Shown here one piece after another: positions 10,076-19,898 of a DNA stretch of 64,000 nucleotides (positions are counted from its first letter, which is position 1; every line of letters starts with the position of its first letter). Below the pieces are notes generated by a model. That model saw nothing but the letters and a program-made list of their open reading frames with translations, did not search any database and was not told the origin of the DNA. Source of the stretch: Rhizobium sp. PP-CC-3A-592. Its GTDB lineage: Bacteria; Pseudomonadota; Alphaproteobacteria; Rhizobiales; Rhizobiaceae. Made by a program: the position numbers and the translations under genes. The stretch is from positions 164,818 through 228,817 of the forward strand of contig NZ_QJSR01000001.1 of NCBI RefSeq assembly GCF_003217095.1. The letters run 5' to 3'.

Positions 10076-11098
10076 TCAAACGATCAAGCCGGCCGCGATC
10101 AGGCTCGCGGCGGTTGCCGCGACGGTCTCGCGCTCCGGCCGGGTCGTCCAGCCGAGCAGGCGTCGTGCCTTCTCGCTGTTCACGCGGTTGTCGCGTCCAA
10201 GCTCCTTCACGATCATGGCTAGGCCGGGATGCATGGAGGCTGCGGCCTTGGCCGTCCAGTTCGGAACGGTCATGCCGGGCAACTTGCCCGCTCTCTCCGG
10301 AACGGCCTCGCGGAGCATGGCGACGATCTCCGCGATACTCAGCGACTGCCCGGCGACGATCAACCGCTCGCCGATCGATGCCTCCGTCTGAAGCGCCAAG
10401 ACATGCGCCGTCGCCACATCGCGGACATCGACGACCGGAACGGAAAACTTGGGCATGGCGGGATAGCGGCCGTTCAGCAGATTGCGCACGATCCCGACCG
10501 AGGTCGCAGCCGTCTTTCCGATCATGGGACCGAGAATCATACCCGGGCAGAGCACCGTGAGGTCGAGACCCAGCACTTCGGCCTCGGCCCAGGCGGCGCG
10601 CTCGGCAAGCGTCTTCGACGCGTAGTAGACGGTGGCGAACTTGCCGTCCGCGTCCGTCCAGTTCCGCTCGTCATAGGGGGCTACGCCATCGCCGTACATG
10701 ACCGCGGCGATCGATGAGGTCAGCACGACGCGGCGAATGCCGGCATCGACCGCGGCCCGTAACACGCGCCGGGTGCCCTCGACAGCTGGCCGAATCACGT
10801 CCTGCGGATCGTCAGGCGTCTTGGCCGGAAAGGGCGAGGCTGTGTGGAACAGAACATCCGCGCCCTTCAGCGCCGCCGACCAACCGTTATCGGATTCCAG
10901 ATCCGCGAGGGCGATGGTGAGATTGTCGGCGGGCTGCCCGTACATCTCTTCGAGAGCCATCTTCGCCTGCTTGCCGCGAACGGCCGAGCGAAAGGTTCCG
11001 CAGACAGCGTAGTCCTGCTGCAAAAGGGACAGCGTCAGATGGCGGCCGAGAAACCCGCCCGCACCGGTGACGACGACGCGCCGATTCGTTTCCGACAT
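10076..11098 (-). CDS. Extended SDR, dihydroflavonol-4-reductase-like aldehyde reductase
   Basis: 340 aa. The Rossmann motif VVTGAGGFLG is at residues 9-18; the catalytic YYASK sits near residue 158; HTASPF and LTSSIAAV are typical of the DFR/cinnamoyl-CoA-reductase branch, which reduces aldehydes or ketones with NAD(P)H. Start has a good AGGAG ribosome site. Physiological substrate unknown. Convergent with the 9562 gene, only 34 nt between stops. Confidence 0.85.
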   Translation of the reverse strand: MSETNRRVVVTGAGGFLGRHLTLSLLQQDYAVCGTFRSAVRGKQAKMALEEMYGQPADNLTIALADLESDNGWSAALKGADVLFHTASPFPAKTPDDPQDVIRPAVEGTRRVLRAAVDAGIRRVVLTSSIAAVMYGDGVAPYDERNWTDADGKFATVYYASKTLAERAAWAEAEVLGLDLTVLCPGMILGPMIGKTAATSVGIVRNLLNGRYPAMPKFSVPVVDVRDVATAHVLALQTEASIGERLIVAGQSLSIAEIVAMLREAVPERAGKLPGMTVPNWTAKAAASMHPGLAMIVKELGRDNRVNSEKARRLLGWTTRPERETVAATAASLIAAGLIV

Positions 11099-11243
11099 GA
11101 GCTTCTCCTTGGCATGCGATGACCTCCGCCATTTTCGGCGTGCCTCATGCCTTACAGGATCCCGTCAGCAATCGGAATTCTTTGCCGGACAAAAGCCCTT
11201 CGGCATGGGGCGTGGTCGAGCCGATGGGATGAGCCCGCCTGTG

Positions 11244-12371
11244 TCAGGCCGCCTGTCGTGCAGCCAATTGCGCGTAATCGCGGGCGAAGCGCCGCTGCTC
11301 GGCGATAGCGAGCTTTTCCACACATTCCGACAGGCCGGAGCTATCCGGCGTCTGGCGGAGGCGATGGACGAGGACCGCGGCGATGGACGCTGCGGGGAGA
11401 TGGCTGCCCTGCCGTCGCTCTCTCCGCCAGATCAAGATGGCTTCTGCGAAGAGCGCGCCGATCTCGCGACCGAGACCGCCGGATTCGAACAGAGCCTGGA
11501 GCGCTTGCGTGCGTCCGTCGGAGAGAATGGAGCGCACCCGCTTTTCCCCTACATGGGTCAGGTCGACGATGGCGGCCGCGAAGAAGTCGATGCGGCCATG
11601 GCAGAGGGCATTGACCAGCAAGGCGGGCGTCAGGCGTCCGGTAACGCGGAGTTCCGCGATCAGGGCCTTGATATCCGCATCCGCAACCTCGCCCGCGATG
11701 TCGATGGCGGCGGTTTCGCAGGCCTGCCGGGCAATGCGTTGCAGGCGTTCGGTGCCGACCACGGCTTGAAGGAAGGCCGTGCCGTTGAGCGCGGTACCGA
11801 CATGCTCGACCAGAACCTGCCGCGCATCTGCCGGAAGATCCTCGCGCTCCAGAAGCATGTTGCGCACCGCACAAACGTCTCCATGACGATCCGCGAGGCG
11901 CTTCAGGGTTCGACGCGACAGGTCGGCCGAGGGATTTTCGAGGAGGATCACGATCTCCGGCACGCCGCCGATTTCGCCGATGGCAGCCGCAACCGTGCGA
12001 GACACCGTTCTGCGGGAGGCAATGAAGGCGCGCAGCTCGGGCGTTCCGCGCGCCGCGAGATCGATCAGGTCGTCATCGGAGAGAACGGGGGAGCGGGTGG
12101 CGACAGCAAAGGCGATCTCCGGCTGGTCTTCGGCCAGCGACAGAATGATCGGACGCGGGGCGTCCCTCGCCGAAGCCAGCGCCTCGGCAAGGGCCAGACG
12201 CACCTTTGGCGAGGGATCGTCCAGAAGAAAGGTCATCGCCATATCGGCGGCATGCCGGTCGATCCGGTCGCCATTCTTCGCACAATAGGCGCGCGCCAGG
12301 GCGCTGGCGGCGCGGGCGCGGTCCGTTGCCTTGGCGGTTTCGACCCAGCGAAGAAATGCTTGTATGATCAC
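11244..12371 (-). CDS. DUF2336 domain protein
   Basis: About 375 aa, all-helical and HEAT-like, with the DUF2336 signature RAASALARAYC followed by MTFLLDDPSPKVRLALAEALA. Alphaproteobacterial family of unknown biochemical role. The GTG at 12371 (VIIQAFLRW) matches the usual N-terminus of the family; a TTG at 12389 would add six residues. Divergent from the CitE-like gene with under 80 nt between starts, so a shared promoter region is likely. Confidence 0.8.
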   Translation of the reverse strand: MIIQAFLRWVETAKATDRARAASALARAYCAKNGDRIDRHAADMAMTFLLDDPSPKVRLALAEALASARDAPRPIILSLAEDQPEIAFAVATRSPVLSDDDLIDLAARGTPELRAFIASRRTVSRTVAAAIGEIGGVPEIVILLENPSADLSRRTLKRLADRHGDVCAVRNMLLEREDLPADARQVLVEHVGTALNGTAFLQAVVGTERLQRIARQACETAAIDIAGEVADADIKALIAELRVTGRLTPALLVNALCHGRIDFFAAAIVDLTHVGEKRVRSILSDGRTQALQALFESGGLGREIGALFAEAILIWRRERRQGSHLPAASIAAVLVHRLRQTPDSSGLSECVEKLAIAEQRRFARDYAQLAARQAA

Positions 12372-12446
12372 CGACGCCCCACTACGCAAAACGGACAGAT
12401 GCTGATGTCGTCACGTTAAATGCGAAACGTTTAAGATTGGTTCACC

Positions 12447-13109
12447 ATGTCGATTAACGCCAGCGAAACCGGTCCGATCGTGCGACTGACCCGGGGCGAC
12501 ACGCCAGCTGACGCAGCCTTCGCCGTCGTGATCGGCCTGCAAGACCCTGTTCCCACACCGCGCCCGCAGCGTCTGCTCCTCGAGGCTAGCCTCGATGCGC
12601 TTGAGCGAGACGATGCCGCAGCCGTTTTCGAAACTCTCCGCCCGGATGGGATCTTGCTGCCAGACTGTCGGGGACGCGCCGATCTGCAGGCGGCAGACGT
12701 TGCGCTCGGCGTGATCGAGGCGGAAGCGGGACTTGCGGCCGGTCGTCTCTCGATCGTTGCCCTCTTCGGCACGTCACCAGCGAATTTCCTCGGTACCGAA
12801 TACCTGTCCGGCGCGTCCGCGCGCCTGATCGCGCTGGTGCTGGACGAAGACGCACTTGCCGATGCCCTCCGCCTGCCGGCGAAGGCTGCTCGGTCCACAT
12901 CTCCGGCCGTCATCATGGCGCGTGGCTACCTGATCCTGCAGGCTGCAGACGCAGGCGTACCCTGCTTTTGGTCCCTGCCCTCGAGCGAAACCGATGGGTA
13001 TGCGCTGGTGCGCCTGCGCGATGCCGCGCTGGATCACGGGTTCCGGAACGTGCTCGTGCGGACGGCGGCGCAATGGGTGACGCTGGGGCAAGACAGCCGC
13101 CCGGACTGA
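12447..13109 (+). CDS. Degenerate HpcH/HpaI-CitE-like protein
   Basis: 220 aa. The order of segments DGILLPDCRGRADL, a VIEAEAGLAAG-like strand, the ALFGTSPANFLG strand, an ARGYLILQAADAGVPCFW strand and GFRNVLVRTAAQW follows the CitE/aldolase TIM barrel (DGIVLPK, IET, FG, AAR...AG, GF...IHP). However, the metal-binding Glu/Asp and the IHP are not preserved. Probably a non-catalytic relative. Start ATG is close to the divergent DUF2336 gene. Function unknown; family assignment is from pattern alone. Confidence 0.6.
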   Translation: MSINASETGPIVRLTRGDTPADAAFAVVIGLQDPVPTPRPQRLLLEASLDALERDDAAAVFETLRPDGILLPDCRGRADLQAADVALGVIEAEAGLAAGRLSIVALFGTSPANFLGTEYLSGASARLIALVLDEDALADALRLPAKAARSTSPAVIMARGYLILQAADAGVPCFWSLPSSETDGYALVRLRDAALDHGFRNVLVRTAAQWVTLGQDSRPD

Positions 13110-13139
13110 CATTTCCGAGTGGGTGCCCGACTCTACAGG

Positions 13140-13745
13140 TCAGCGCTTCGGGCGAACCAGTTCAAAGACATCGCCGGCGTCGGCATAATCCATATAGCCA
13201 AGCCGGCCGACCGGACGTGCCTTCGCCATGTCGAAGCGACCGTTTCGCAGGGCTTCCTCGCGGATGTGGATGCCGACCACCTGTCCGATGACCACATGGT
13301 TTTCGGCGGGTTCGCCGGACAAGGTCTTGGGCCGGAACATCTCCGTCATCCGGCATTCGAGCGCAGCATAGGCCTCGCCGACGAACGGCGCCTCGACGAG
13401 GTTTCCATCGACCGGCGTCAGGCCGGCGGCGGCGAACTCGCTTTCCCCGTGCGGCAACGGGGCCGACGAGCGGTTCATCGGCTCGATGAGGTCGCGGCTG
13501 ACGAAGCTGGCGGTGAAGACGCCGGTCTCCTCGATATTGCGGACGGTATCCTTCCAGCCCGAAGACGAGAACATCACCATCTTCGGCACATCGCAGATGG
13601 CATTGAAGAAGGAATAGGGCGCGAGATTGAGGCTGCCATCCTTTGCCCGCGTGCCGATCCAGCCGATCGGTCGCGGCGAGACGATGGCCTTGAACGGATC
13701 GTGCGGCAGGCCGTGGGCGTTGGTGTCGGTCGGATAAAACATCAT
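13140..13745 (-). CDS. Flavin reductase family protein
   Basis: 201 aa from the ATG at 13745; a second ATG follows directly at 13742. FMN-binding split-barrel fold of the flavin reductase-like (DIM6/NTAB) type: ISPRPIGWIGTRAKDGSLNLAPYSFF near the start, then SFVSRDLIEPMN. These proteins bind FMN and reduce flavin or act as small oxidoreductases. Seven nucleotides after the stop of the nitroreductase gene, so both are likely co-transcribed. Confidence 0.88.
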   Translation of the reverse strand: MMFYPTDTNAHGLPHDPFKAIVSPRPIGWIGTRAKDGSLNLAPYSFFNAICDVPKMVMFSSSGWKDTVRNIEETGVFTASFVSRDLIEPMNRSSAPLPHGESEFAAAGLTPVDGNLVEAPFVGEAYAALECRMTEMFRPKTLSGEPAENHVVIGQVVGIHIREEALRNGRFDMAKARPVGRLGYMDYADAGDVFELVRPKR

Positions 13746-13752
13746 AGAGCCC

Positions 13753-14337
13753 TTACGCGTCGCTGCCGACCCAGGTGACGATATCGGAGAGTGCCGGACG
13801 CGGACGCTCCGTCGGCGGCACCTGCGGCGAGCCGATATGGATGAAGCCGGCGACCTTCTCATTGTCCCGAATGCCGAGAACCGAAAAGGCGCGCTGATCG
13901 AACGCGAACCATTCGCTCAACCAGTTCGAGCAGTAGCCAAGCGCATTGGCAGCCATCAGCAGGTTGAGGCAGACGGCACCGGCCGACATGACCTGCTCCC
14001 ACTCCGGCACCTTGGCATGCGGCGCGGCCGTGCTGACGACGGCGATGACGACCGGCGCACGGGTCAATCGTGTGTTCTCGACCTTGATCATCTCCTCGGA
14101 GAGGTCCGGTTTCGCTTCCAGCGCCAGGCGGGCAAGGTCCGCACTGATCCGGCCACGTTCTTCGCCGCGATAGACGATGAAGCGCCACGGCGCGAGCTTG
14201 CCATGATCGGGGACGCGTGAAGCAAGCGTCAGCATCTCCTCGATCTCCGCCTGCTCGGGTCCGGGTTCGCACATCTGAAAGGCGGGGATGGAGCGGCGCG
14301 TTGCGAGGTAGTGCTTGAGGCCGGGAGCCGTCATCAT
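13753..14337 (-). CDS. Nitroreductase family protein
   Basis: 194 aa from the ATG at 14337; longer in-frame starts exist up to 14472, but the family usually begins near [17 protein letters not shown]-dependent NAD(P)H oxidoreductase fold: RRS phosphate-binding motif at the N-terminus, [16 protein letters not shown], a [21 protein letters not shown] helix and the terminal [14 protein letters not shown] loop. Typical substrates are nitroaromatics or quinones; the native one is unknown. Upstream partner of the flavin reductase. Confidence 0.87.
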   Translation of the reverse strand: MMTAPGLKHYLATRRSIPAFQMCEPGPEQAEIEEMLTLASRVPDHGKLAPWRFIVYRGEERGRISADLARLALEAKPDLSEEMIKVENTRLTRAPVVIAVVSTAAPHAKVPEWEQVMSAGAVCLNLLMAANALGYCSNWLSEWFAFDQRAFSVLGIRDNEKVAGFIHIGSPQVPPTERPRPALSDIVTWVGSDA

Positions 14338-14620
14338 GTCGGTCACTTTCACGGAAGCGGCCCTGCGACGGATGCCGTCGCATGCCGGAATGTCGTCTGC
14401 TGCCGACGTCATCCGCCGGCCGGAATGGCTTGGCACGAAGGCCCGAGCGTGGCGCCGCATATCGATATGCACAACGGAGATGCTTTAACCTTGCGCAACC
14501 CTGTACCGGTCCTGCACATTATGCAGTAGGTTGCCGCAGGTGAGGTCCATTGCCGGCAGCCACGAATTCGCCATACCGGCGTCTCAAGTGGAGCCACCTC
14601 GTCAGGAAGTCAACCGTATC

Positions 14621-15676
14621 ATGCGTTACCCGGCTCTTCTTCGCTGCCTGCCCCCGGCCCCGCGCCCGGGCCTTGCCCTTGCTGCCCTGATTGCTTTCGG
14701 CGTGGCTGGCGGCATGGTTGGCAGCGCAGGGGCGCAGGACGTGCAGGACGATCCCTTCAAGAGCTTTCCGTCGATCTCCGCTCCACCGAAAATGCCCAAG
14801 CTGAACAGTTTCAGCCCCGTCATCCCGAGCGAAGCCGCGCACGGACCGACCACCCGCGACGTGCGGCTGGAGGCGCTCCTGAAGGACAAGGGCGGCGCCG
14901 TGGAGCAGGGTCTGACGTGGCGCGTGTTCAGCCCCATCCCCGGCTCCGACGGCAAGCTGCCGCTGGTTGCGACGTCACAGGGCGGCTCGGCCGCGTTCCT
15001 GCTGGTGCCCGGCGAATATTTCGTCAACGTCGCCTTCGGGCGCGCGGGCGCCACACGCAAGATTCGCGTTGCGGAAACCGGTACCTTCGAACGGCAGGTG
15101 CTGGTGCTCGACGCAGGCGGCGTCACGCTCAACGCCGTCTCCGGCGCGGATGTTCGTATCCCGCAGGGCGAGCTCTCCTTCTCGATCTTTTCTTCCGATG
15201 TGAAAGAGGATGGCGAGCGGGCGCTGGTGGTCGCGGATGTGAAGCCCAACACCGTCGTGCGACTGAACACCGGCACCTATCACGTCGTGTCGAATTACGG
15301 GTCCGTCAATGCGGTCATCCGCGCCGATATCCAGGTGGAAGCGGGCAAGCTGACCGAAGCGACGATCCAGCACCGGGCGGCGAAACTGACCTTGAAACTG
15401 GTCGCGGAACCGGGCGGCGAGGCGATCGCCGACACGGCCTGGTCAATCCTGACGGCATCCGGCGACGTGGTCAGCGAAAGCGTCGGCGCCTTTCCGACGC
15501 TCGTGCTCGCCGAAGGCGACTATAGCGCCGTGGCGCGCAACAATGAGAAAATCTACCAGCGCGACTTCACCGTGACGGCGGGCGTAAATGCCGATGTCGA
15601 GGTGCTGCTGTCGAACACGGCGGCGCAGCCGGGCGCCCAGTCCGCAGCCGTCGCGCCTGCCGGCGCTCAGGATTGA
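14621..15676 (+). CDS. Secreted beta-rich protein of unknown function
   Basis: 351 aa from the ATG at 14621, which has AGGAAG 11 nt upstream; an upstream TTG-started reading frame lacks support. Signal peptide of about 40 residues ending near GSAGAQD, then a Pro-rich stretch and several repeats of beta-sandwich-like sequence (residues about 90-330) that recall carboxypeptidase-regulatory or PEGA-like folds (LVPGEYFVNVAFGRAG, LNTGTYHVVSNYG, LAEGDYSAVARN). Conserved in rhizobia by my recollection. Probably envelope-associated; activity unknown. Followed by a strong terminator. Confidence 0.75.
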   Translation: MRYPALLRCLPPAPRPGLALAALIAFGVAGGMVGSAGAQDVQDDPFKSFPSISAPPKMPKLNSFSPVIPSEAAHGPTTRDVRLEALLKDKGGAVEQGLTWRVFSPIPGSDGKLPLVATSQGGSAAFLLVPGEYFVNVAFGRAGATRKIRVAETGTFERQVLVLDAGGVTLNAVSGADVRIPQGELSFSIFSSDVKEDGERALVVADVKPNTVVRLNTGTYHVVSNYGSVNAVIRADIQVEAGKLTEATIQHRAAKLTLKLVAEPGGEAIADTAWSILTASGDVVSESVGAFPTLVLAEGDYSAVARNNEKIYQRDFTVTAGVNADVEVLLSNTAAQPGAQSAAVAPAGAQD

Positions 15677-15702
15677 ACGGGCAACACGTACCCTGTGAGA
15701 TG

Positions 15703-15734
15703 AAAAAAGCCGGACCCTGCGGGCCCGGCTTTTT
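15703..15734 (+). terminator. Bidirectional intrinsic terminator
   Basis: GCCGGaCCC / GGGcCCGGC stem with a TGC loop, flanked by A6 on the left and T5 on the right. It lies between the convergent secreted-protein gene and thrS and can serve both strands. Confidence 0.85.
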
Positions 15735-15755
15735 GTTCATTGTCCGTCGAGACGA

Positions 15756-17750
15756 TCAGACCGCAGCCGCGGCGGCGCGTGCCTTCTTCGCCTCCGCCTT
15801 GCGGCGGAGGTCCGGCGGTGTCGCCTCGTCTACCAGGCTTGTGATGGCGTCATTGAGCGTCATCGGCGTCTGGGCTTGGCTGCCCAGACGGCGGATGTTG
15901 ACGGTGCGCTCTTCCGCTTCCCGCTTGCCGCAGACGATGATGACCGGCACCTTGGTGACCGAGTGCTCGCGGACCTTGTAGTTGATCTTCTCATTGCGGA
16001 AGTCGGTCTCGACCGTGAGACCCGCCTCGCGCAGGAGTTCGGCCACTTCCTCGCCATAGGCATCGGCCTCGGACGTGATGGTGGCAACGACGATCTGCAG
16101 CGGCGAGACCCAGAGCGGCATGTGGCCGGCGAAGTTCTCGATGAGAATGCCGAGGAACCGCTCCATCGAGCCACAGATGGCCCGGTGGATCATGACGGGC
16201 TTCGTCTTTTCCGAGTTGCTGTCGATGTAGAAGGCGCCGAAGCGCTCCGGCAGGTTGAAGTCGACCTGCGTCGTGCCGCACTGCCATTCGCGGCCGATGG
16301 CGTCCTTCAGCGTATATTCGAACTTCGGACCGTAGAAAGCACCCTCGCCCGGCAGGATGCCGGTCTTGATGCGGCCTTCCGACTGTGCCTCGATGGTCTT
16401 CAGCACATCCATCATCACGCTTTCGGCGCGATCCCAGAGCTCGTCGGAACCGACGCGCTTTTCCGGGCGTGTGGAAAGCTTGACCACGACTTCGTCGAAG
16501 CCGAAATCCTCATAGACCGAGAGGATGAGGTCATTGATGCGCAGGCATTCGGCAGCCATCTGCTCGTCGGTGCAGAAGACATGCGCATCGTCCTGCGTGA
16601 AGCCGCGCACGCGCATCAGCCCGTGCAGCGCGCCCGAGGGCTCGTAGCGGTGGACGTTGCCGAATTCCGCAAGCCTGATCGGCAGTTCGCGGTAGGACTT
16701 CAGGCCGTGCTTGAAGATCTGCACGTGGCCCGGGCAGTTCATCGGCTTGAGCGCGAAGACGCGATCGTCATCCGTATCGTCGCCAGCGACCGTCACCTTG
16801 AACATGTTGTCGCGGTACCAGCCCCAGTGGCCGGACGTTTCCCACAGCGACTTGTCCAGCACCTGCGGTGCGTTGACCTCCTGATAGGTGCCGGCGAGAC
16901 GGCGACGCATATAGGCGACGAGGGTCTGGAAGATGCGCCAGCCCTTGCCGTGCCAGAAAACGACGCCCGGTCCCTCTTCCTGGAAATGGAACAGGTCCAT
17001 TTCGCGGCCGAGCTTGCGATGGTCGCGCTTTTCGGCTTCGGCGAGAACGTTCAGATAGTGGTCGAGATCTTCTTGGCTGTGCCAGGCCGTGCCGTAGATG
17101 CGGGTCAGCATGGGGTTGTTGCTGTCGCCACGCCAGTAAGCGCCGGCCACCTTCATCAGTTTGAAGGCCGTGCCGATCTGGCCCGTGGACGCCATATGCG
17201 GCCCGCGGCAGAGGTCGAACCAGTTGCCCTGATAGTAGATCTTCAGGTCCTGCCCTTCGGCGATCGCATCGACCAGCTCGACCTTGTAGGCTTCGCCCTT
17301 ATCGGCGAAAACCTGGCGGGCTTTGTCGCGCGGCCAGACCTCCTTGGTGAAAGGCTTGTTGCGCTGGATGATCTCCTTCATCCGCTTTTCGATCTTCGGC
17401 AGATCGTCGGGCGTGAAGGGCTCGGCCTTGGCGAAGTCGTAATAGAAGCCGTTCTCGATGACCGGTCCGATCGTCACCTGCGTGCCGGGCCAGAGCTCCT
17501 GCACGGCTTCCGCCATGACGTGGGCGGCATCGTGACGGATCAGCTCCAGCGCGCGCGGGTCTTCGCGGGTGACGATTTCGAGGCGGCCGTTCTCGACCGG
17601 ATCGGACAGGTCGCGCAGCGTGCCGTCGAGCGCGATGGCGACGGCCTTCTTGGCCAGCGACTTGGAAATCGACTCGGCGACCTCGCGGCCGGTCGTGCCG
17701 GGCGCGTATTCGCGAATGGAGCCATCGGGGAATGTGAGGGCAACGGACAT
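15756..17750 (-). CDS. thrS: Threonyl-tRNA synthetase
   Basis: 664 aa class II aminoacyl-tRNA synthetase charging tRNA-Thr. Order: TGS domain (residues 1-60), editing/SAD domain with [11 protein letters not shown], catalytic core with zinc ligand Cys in MNCPGH and motif 2 [15 protein letters not shown], then the anticodon-binding domain (PLQIVVATI onward) to an Ala/Lys-rich C-terminus. Start ATG has AGGAG at optimal spacing; the longer upstream frame is not used. No T-box-like leader is seen in the 160 nt upstream. Confidence 0.97.
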   Translation of the reverse strand: MSVALTFPDGSIREYAPGTTGREVAESISKSLAKKAVAIALDGTLRDLSDPVENGRLEIVTREDPRALELIRHDAAHVMAEAVQELWPGTQVTIGPVIENGFYYDFAKAEPFTPDDLPKIEKRMKEIIQRNKPFTKEVWPRDKARQVFADKGEAYKVELVDAIAEGQDLKIYYQGNWFDLCRGPHMASTGQIGTAFKLMKVAGAYWRGDSNNPMLTRIYGTAWHSQEDLDHYLNVLAEAEKRDHRKLGREMDLFHFQEEGPGVVFWHGKGWRIFQTLVAYMRRRLAGTYQEVNAPQVLDKSLWETSGHWGWYRDNMFKVTVAGDDTDDDRVFALKPMNCPGHVQIFKHGLKSYRELPIRLAEFGNVHRYEPSGALHGLMRVRGFTQDDAHVFCTDEQMAAECLRINDLILSVYEDFGFDEVVVKLSTRPEKRVGSDELWDRAESVMMDVLKTIEAQSEGRIKTGILPGEGAFYGPKFEYTLKDAIGREWQCGTTQVDFNLPERFGAFYIDSNSEKTKPVMIHRAICGSMERFLGILIENFAGHMPLWVSPLQIVVATITSEADAYGEEVAELLREAGLTVETDFRNEKINYKVREHSVTKVPVIIVCGKREAEERTVNIRRLGSQAQTPMTLNDAITSLVDEATPPDLRRKAEAKKARAAAAAV

Positions 17751-17911
17751 GCTGTTTCTCCTATCCAGTCCCGCCAACGAATGCGGGTGGGGAATGCGAC
17801 GAATGAGACCGGGTGCGGCCGGGGCGCGGGCACAAACGGACTTCTGTATGAACGCGCGCGGTATAAAGGCATTTTCGGCACGTGGAAAGAGGTGAGGATC
17901 GCGGCCTGACC

Positions 17912-18265
17912 TCAGGACGAGCGGCGCCAGGGCGCCAACCAGCGCAATCTCCCGGCAAGGTGTGGCGGCACCGGATCGAGGCCGCCCTTGCCGCCGGGGC
18001 CGCAACGGGCGATCCGGTAGAGCGTCATCCAGCTGCCGGGCCAGAGGCCGTGGCGTGCGATCGCCTCATAGCCATATTCCGAGCATGTCGGGATATGGCG
18101 GCAGCCATGACCGATAAAGCTCGACAGCGTCAGTTGATAAAGCCGGATCAGCGCCATGCCGGCAAGGCGTCCCGGCGTCCGTCGGAACGGCCCCCGCCAG
18201 TTGCGGCCGCGATACGGGCCCGGTTGCCTGGCCTCGTGTCGGCATTCGGCTTTGCCGTCGCACAT
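17912..18265 (-). CDS. yidD: Membrane protein insertion efficiency factor YidD
   Basis: 117 aa. The core [39 protein letters not shown] has the conserved cysteines of YidD, a small inner-face membrane-associated protein that helps YidC-dependent insertion. The [14 protein letters not shown] segment before the core is typical of the longer rhizobial form, so I keep the ATG at 18265, two nt after the iscU-like stop (coupled translation). Confidence 0.92.
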   Translation of the reverse strand: MCDGKAECRHEARQPGPYRGRNWRGPFRRTPGRLAGMALIRLYQLTLSSFIGHGCRHIPTCSEYGYEAIARHGLWPGSWMTLYRIARCGPGGKGGLDPVPPHLAGRLRWLAPWRRSS

Positions 18266-18267
18266 CG

Positions 18268-18729
18268 TCAGACGTTCGCCTTTTCTCGTTCCAACGTTGC
18301 CGACCGGGCCGCTTCGACCTGGCCGATCGCATCCACGATAGCGTCGAAGGTCAGCATGGTCGAGGCGTGGCGGGCCTTGTAATCCTTGACCGGACGCAGG
18401 ATGCGCATGTCGGCGAATCGGCCATCCGGCCCCTCGCCGTCGGCCTTCAGCATTAAGAGCATCGCCTCGCGCGCCGCCCGCACTTCCTCCACGCTCGCCC
18501 CAACGACGTTGCGCGCCATGATCGAGGAGGAGGCCTGTCCCAGTGCACAGGCTTTGACGTCATGGGCGAAATCCGTGATGTGGCCATCGGCCAAGCGGAT
18601 AGTCACCTTGACCTTGGATCCGCAAAGCTTGGAATGCGCCGAGGCCTCGGCGTCCGCCGGATCGAGGCGCCCGCTGCGGGGAATGTTTCCGGCGAATTCG
18701 AGAATGCGGCTGTTGTAGATGTCATCCAT
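18268..18729 (-). CDS. IscU-like iron-sulfur cluster assembly scaffold protein
   Basis: 153 aa. Contains two of the scaffold cysteines (LCGSKVKV and KACALGQASSS) in the IscU/NifU_N arrangement; the usual third cysteine is not obvious. Such proteins carry nascent Fe-S clusters, although in rhizobia this form lies apart from the suf operon, next to yidD. Start ATG at 18729 gives MDDIYNSRILEFAGNIP, the family N-terminus. Confidence 0.88.
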   Translation of the reverse strand: MDDIYNSRILEFAGNIPRSGRLDPADAEASAHSKLCGSKVKVTIRLADGHITDFAHDVKACALGQASSSIMARNVVGASVEEVRAAREAMLLMLKADGEGPDGRFADMRILRPVKDYKARHASTMLTFDAIVDAIGQVEAARSATLEREKANV

Positions 18730-19106
18730 GATACGGCCATCCCGCTGGCAGGTCCGTCCGCAGGTCGAACGGGCAATCGATATGATTTCGCGTGGATATA
18801 AGAAGCAGGCGGAGGATTTTCTCCACCATAGCGGAAAAAAGAACCCGGGCGTCGCGTCGGGCTCTTTTACACACCTTGGCATATATTATATGGTATCGAC
18901 GGAGAAGGCGACAGGGCAGAACCGCTGCTGTCGCCTGTTGTTTGGGGAACCGTGCCGAACGGGAGAGAGCCTTGACCTCTCTTTCCGCAAAGCCCCGGAG
19001 CCCGCCAACGGCAACCGAAGCCTGGCGACATGCGCAGGCGACCGGTGAGTGGCGAGTTGTCCGTAAAGATCAACGTCAAGCTACGCGCCACGCAGCAGAG
19101 GCCATC
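18730..19106. other. iscU-folE spacer with three hairpins and a terminator-like stem
   Basis: 377 nt without a convincing gene. It holds a terminator-like hairpin at 18838-18871 (AAAGA-CCCG stem, T-runs on both strands), an AT-rich promoter-like patch near 18880-18892, a perfect 9-bp hairpin at 18906-18936 (AGGCGACAG/CTGTCGCCT) and a GAGAG-type hairpin near 18960-18985. It could be a structured folE leader on plus or a small RNA on minus. Confidence 0.5.
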
Positions 19107-19724
19107 ATGGATGCCATCGTGAAGAATTTTCCGTCGCACACGGACGTCGACGGTCGGCCGTCGCAGAAGGAAGCCGAGGACGCCGTTCGTGTTCTCCTGC
19201 GTTGGGCCGGCGACGATCCGCAGCGCGAAGGCCTGATCGATACGCCGACGCGCGTGGTGAAAGCCTATAAGGAACTCTTCTCCGGCTACGATCTCGCTGC
19301 AGAGGACGTGCTGGGCCGCACCTTCGAGGAAGTCGCCGGCTTCGACGATATCGTGCTGGTGAAGGACATTCCTTTCCATTCGCATTGCGAGCATCACATG
19401 CTGCCGGTCGTCGGCCACGCGCATGTCGCCTACCTGCCGGAAGGCCGCGTTCTCGGCCTCTCCAAAATCGCCCGCGTCGTCGATATCTTCGGTCGCCGGC
19501 TGCAGACGCAGGAAACCATGACGGCGCAGATCGCCAGTGCGATCAACGAAACGCTGCGCCCGCGTGGCGTGGCCGTGATGATCGAGGCCGAGCACATGTG
19601 CATGGCCATGCGCGGCGTGCTGAAGCAAGGGTCGACCACCCTGACCACGACGTTCACCGGGGCGTTCAAGACGGATGCGGCCGAGCAGGCACGCTTCATG
19701 TCGATGGTGCGCGGGTTTCGCTGA
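19107..19724 (+). CDS. folE: GTP cyclohydrolase I
   Basis: 205 aa. Converts GTP to dihydroneopterin triphosphate, first step of folate synthesis. Seen: zinc/active-site motifs [22 protein letters not shown] and the C-terminal [17 protein letters not shown] segment with the second zinc Cys; RTQTQE-like QTQETMT. Start ATG at 19107 gives MDAIVKNF; the long in-frame extension upstream runs through the structured spacer and is rejected. Followed by a terminator. Confidence 0.96.
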   Translation: MDAIVKNFPSHTDVDGRPSQKEAEDAVRVLLRWAGDDPQREGLIDTPTRVVKAYKELFSGYDLAAEDVLGRTFEEVAGFDDIVLVKDIPFHSHCEHHMLPVVGHAHVAYLPEGRVLGLSKIARVVDIFGRRLQTQETMTAQIASAINETLRPRGVAVMIEAEHMCMAMRGVLKQGSTTLTTTFTGAFKTDAAEQARFMSMVRGFR

Positions 19725-19750
19725 GTCCTCATTGACGCGGAACGACGACA

Positions 19751-19782
19751 GGGCTGGCAACGCGATGCGGGCCGGCCCTTTT
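19751..19782 (+). terminator. Intrinsic terminator after folE
   Basis: GGGCtGGC / GCCgGCCC stem with a 12-nt loop followed by TTTT, 27 nt after the folE stop. Confidence 0.75.
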
Positions 19783-19898
19783 CATGTTCGATCCCGTCTT
19801 CGGAGAGTGCCATTGTCGCGCTCGCTGGCAGGCTGTAAAATCCCCGAATGACGCGCATCCACGGAGCGCGCTTGTTCGCTTCAGCCGGAGTTCCCGTC

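Noticed and set aside
15876..17909. Long plus-strand open frame opposite thrS
   Set aside because: Shadow of thrS with low-complexity composition.
18890..19048. 53-codon frame in the folE spacer (and a 30-codon frame overlapping the folE start) as leader peptides
   Set aside because: No ribosome site and composition unlike neighbours; the hairpins explain the conservation-like structure better.
18730..19106. THF-II riboswitch before folE
   Set aside because: The sequence does not match the motif core that I remember; only unrelated hairpins are visible.
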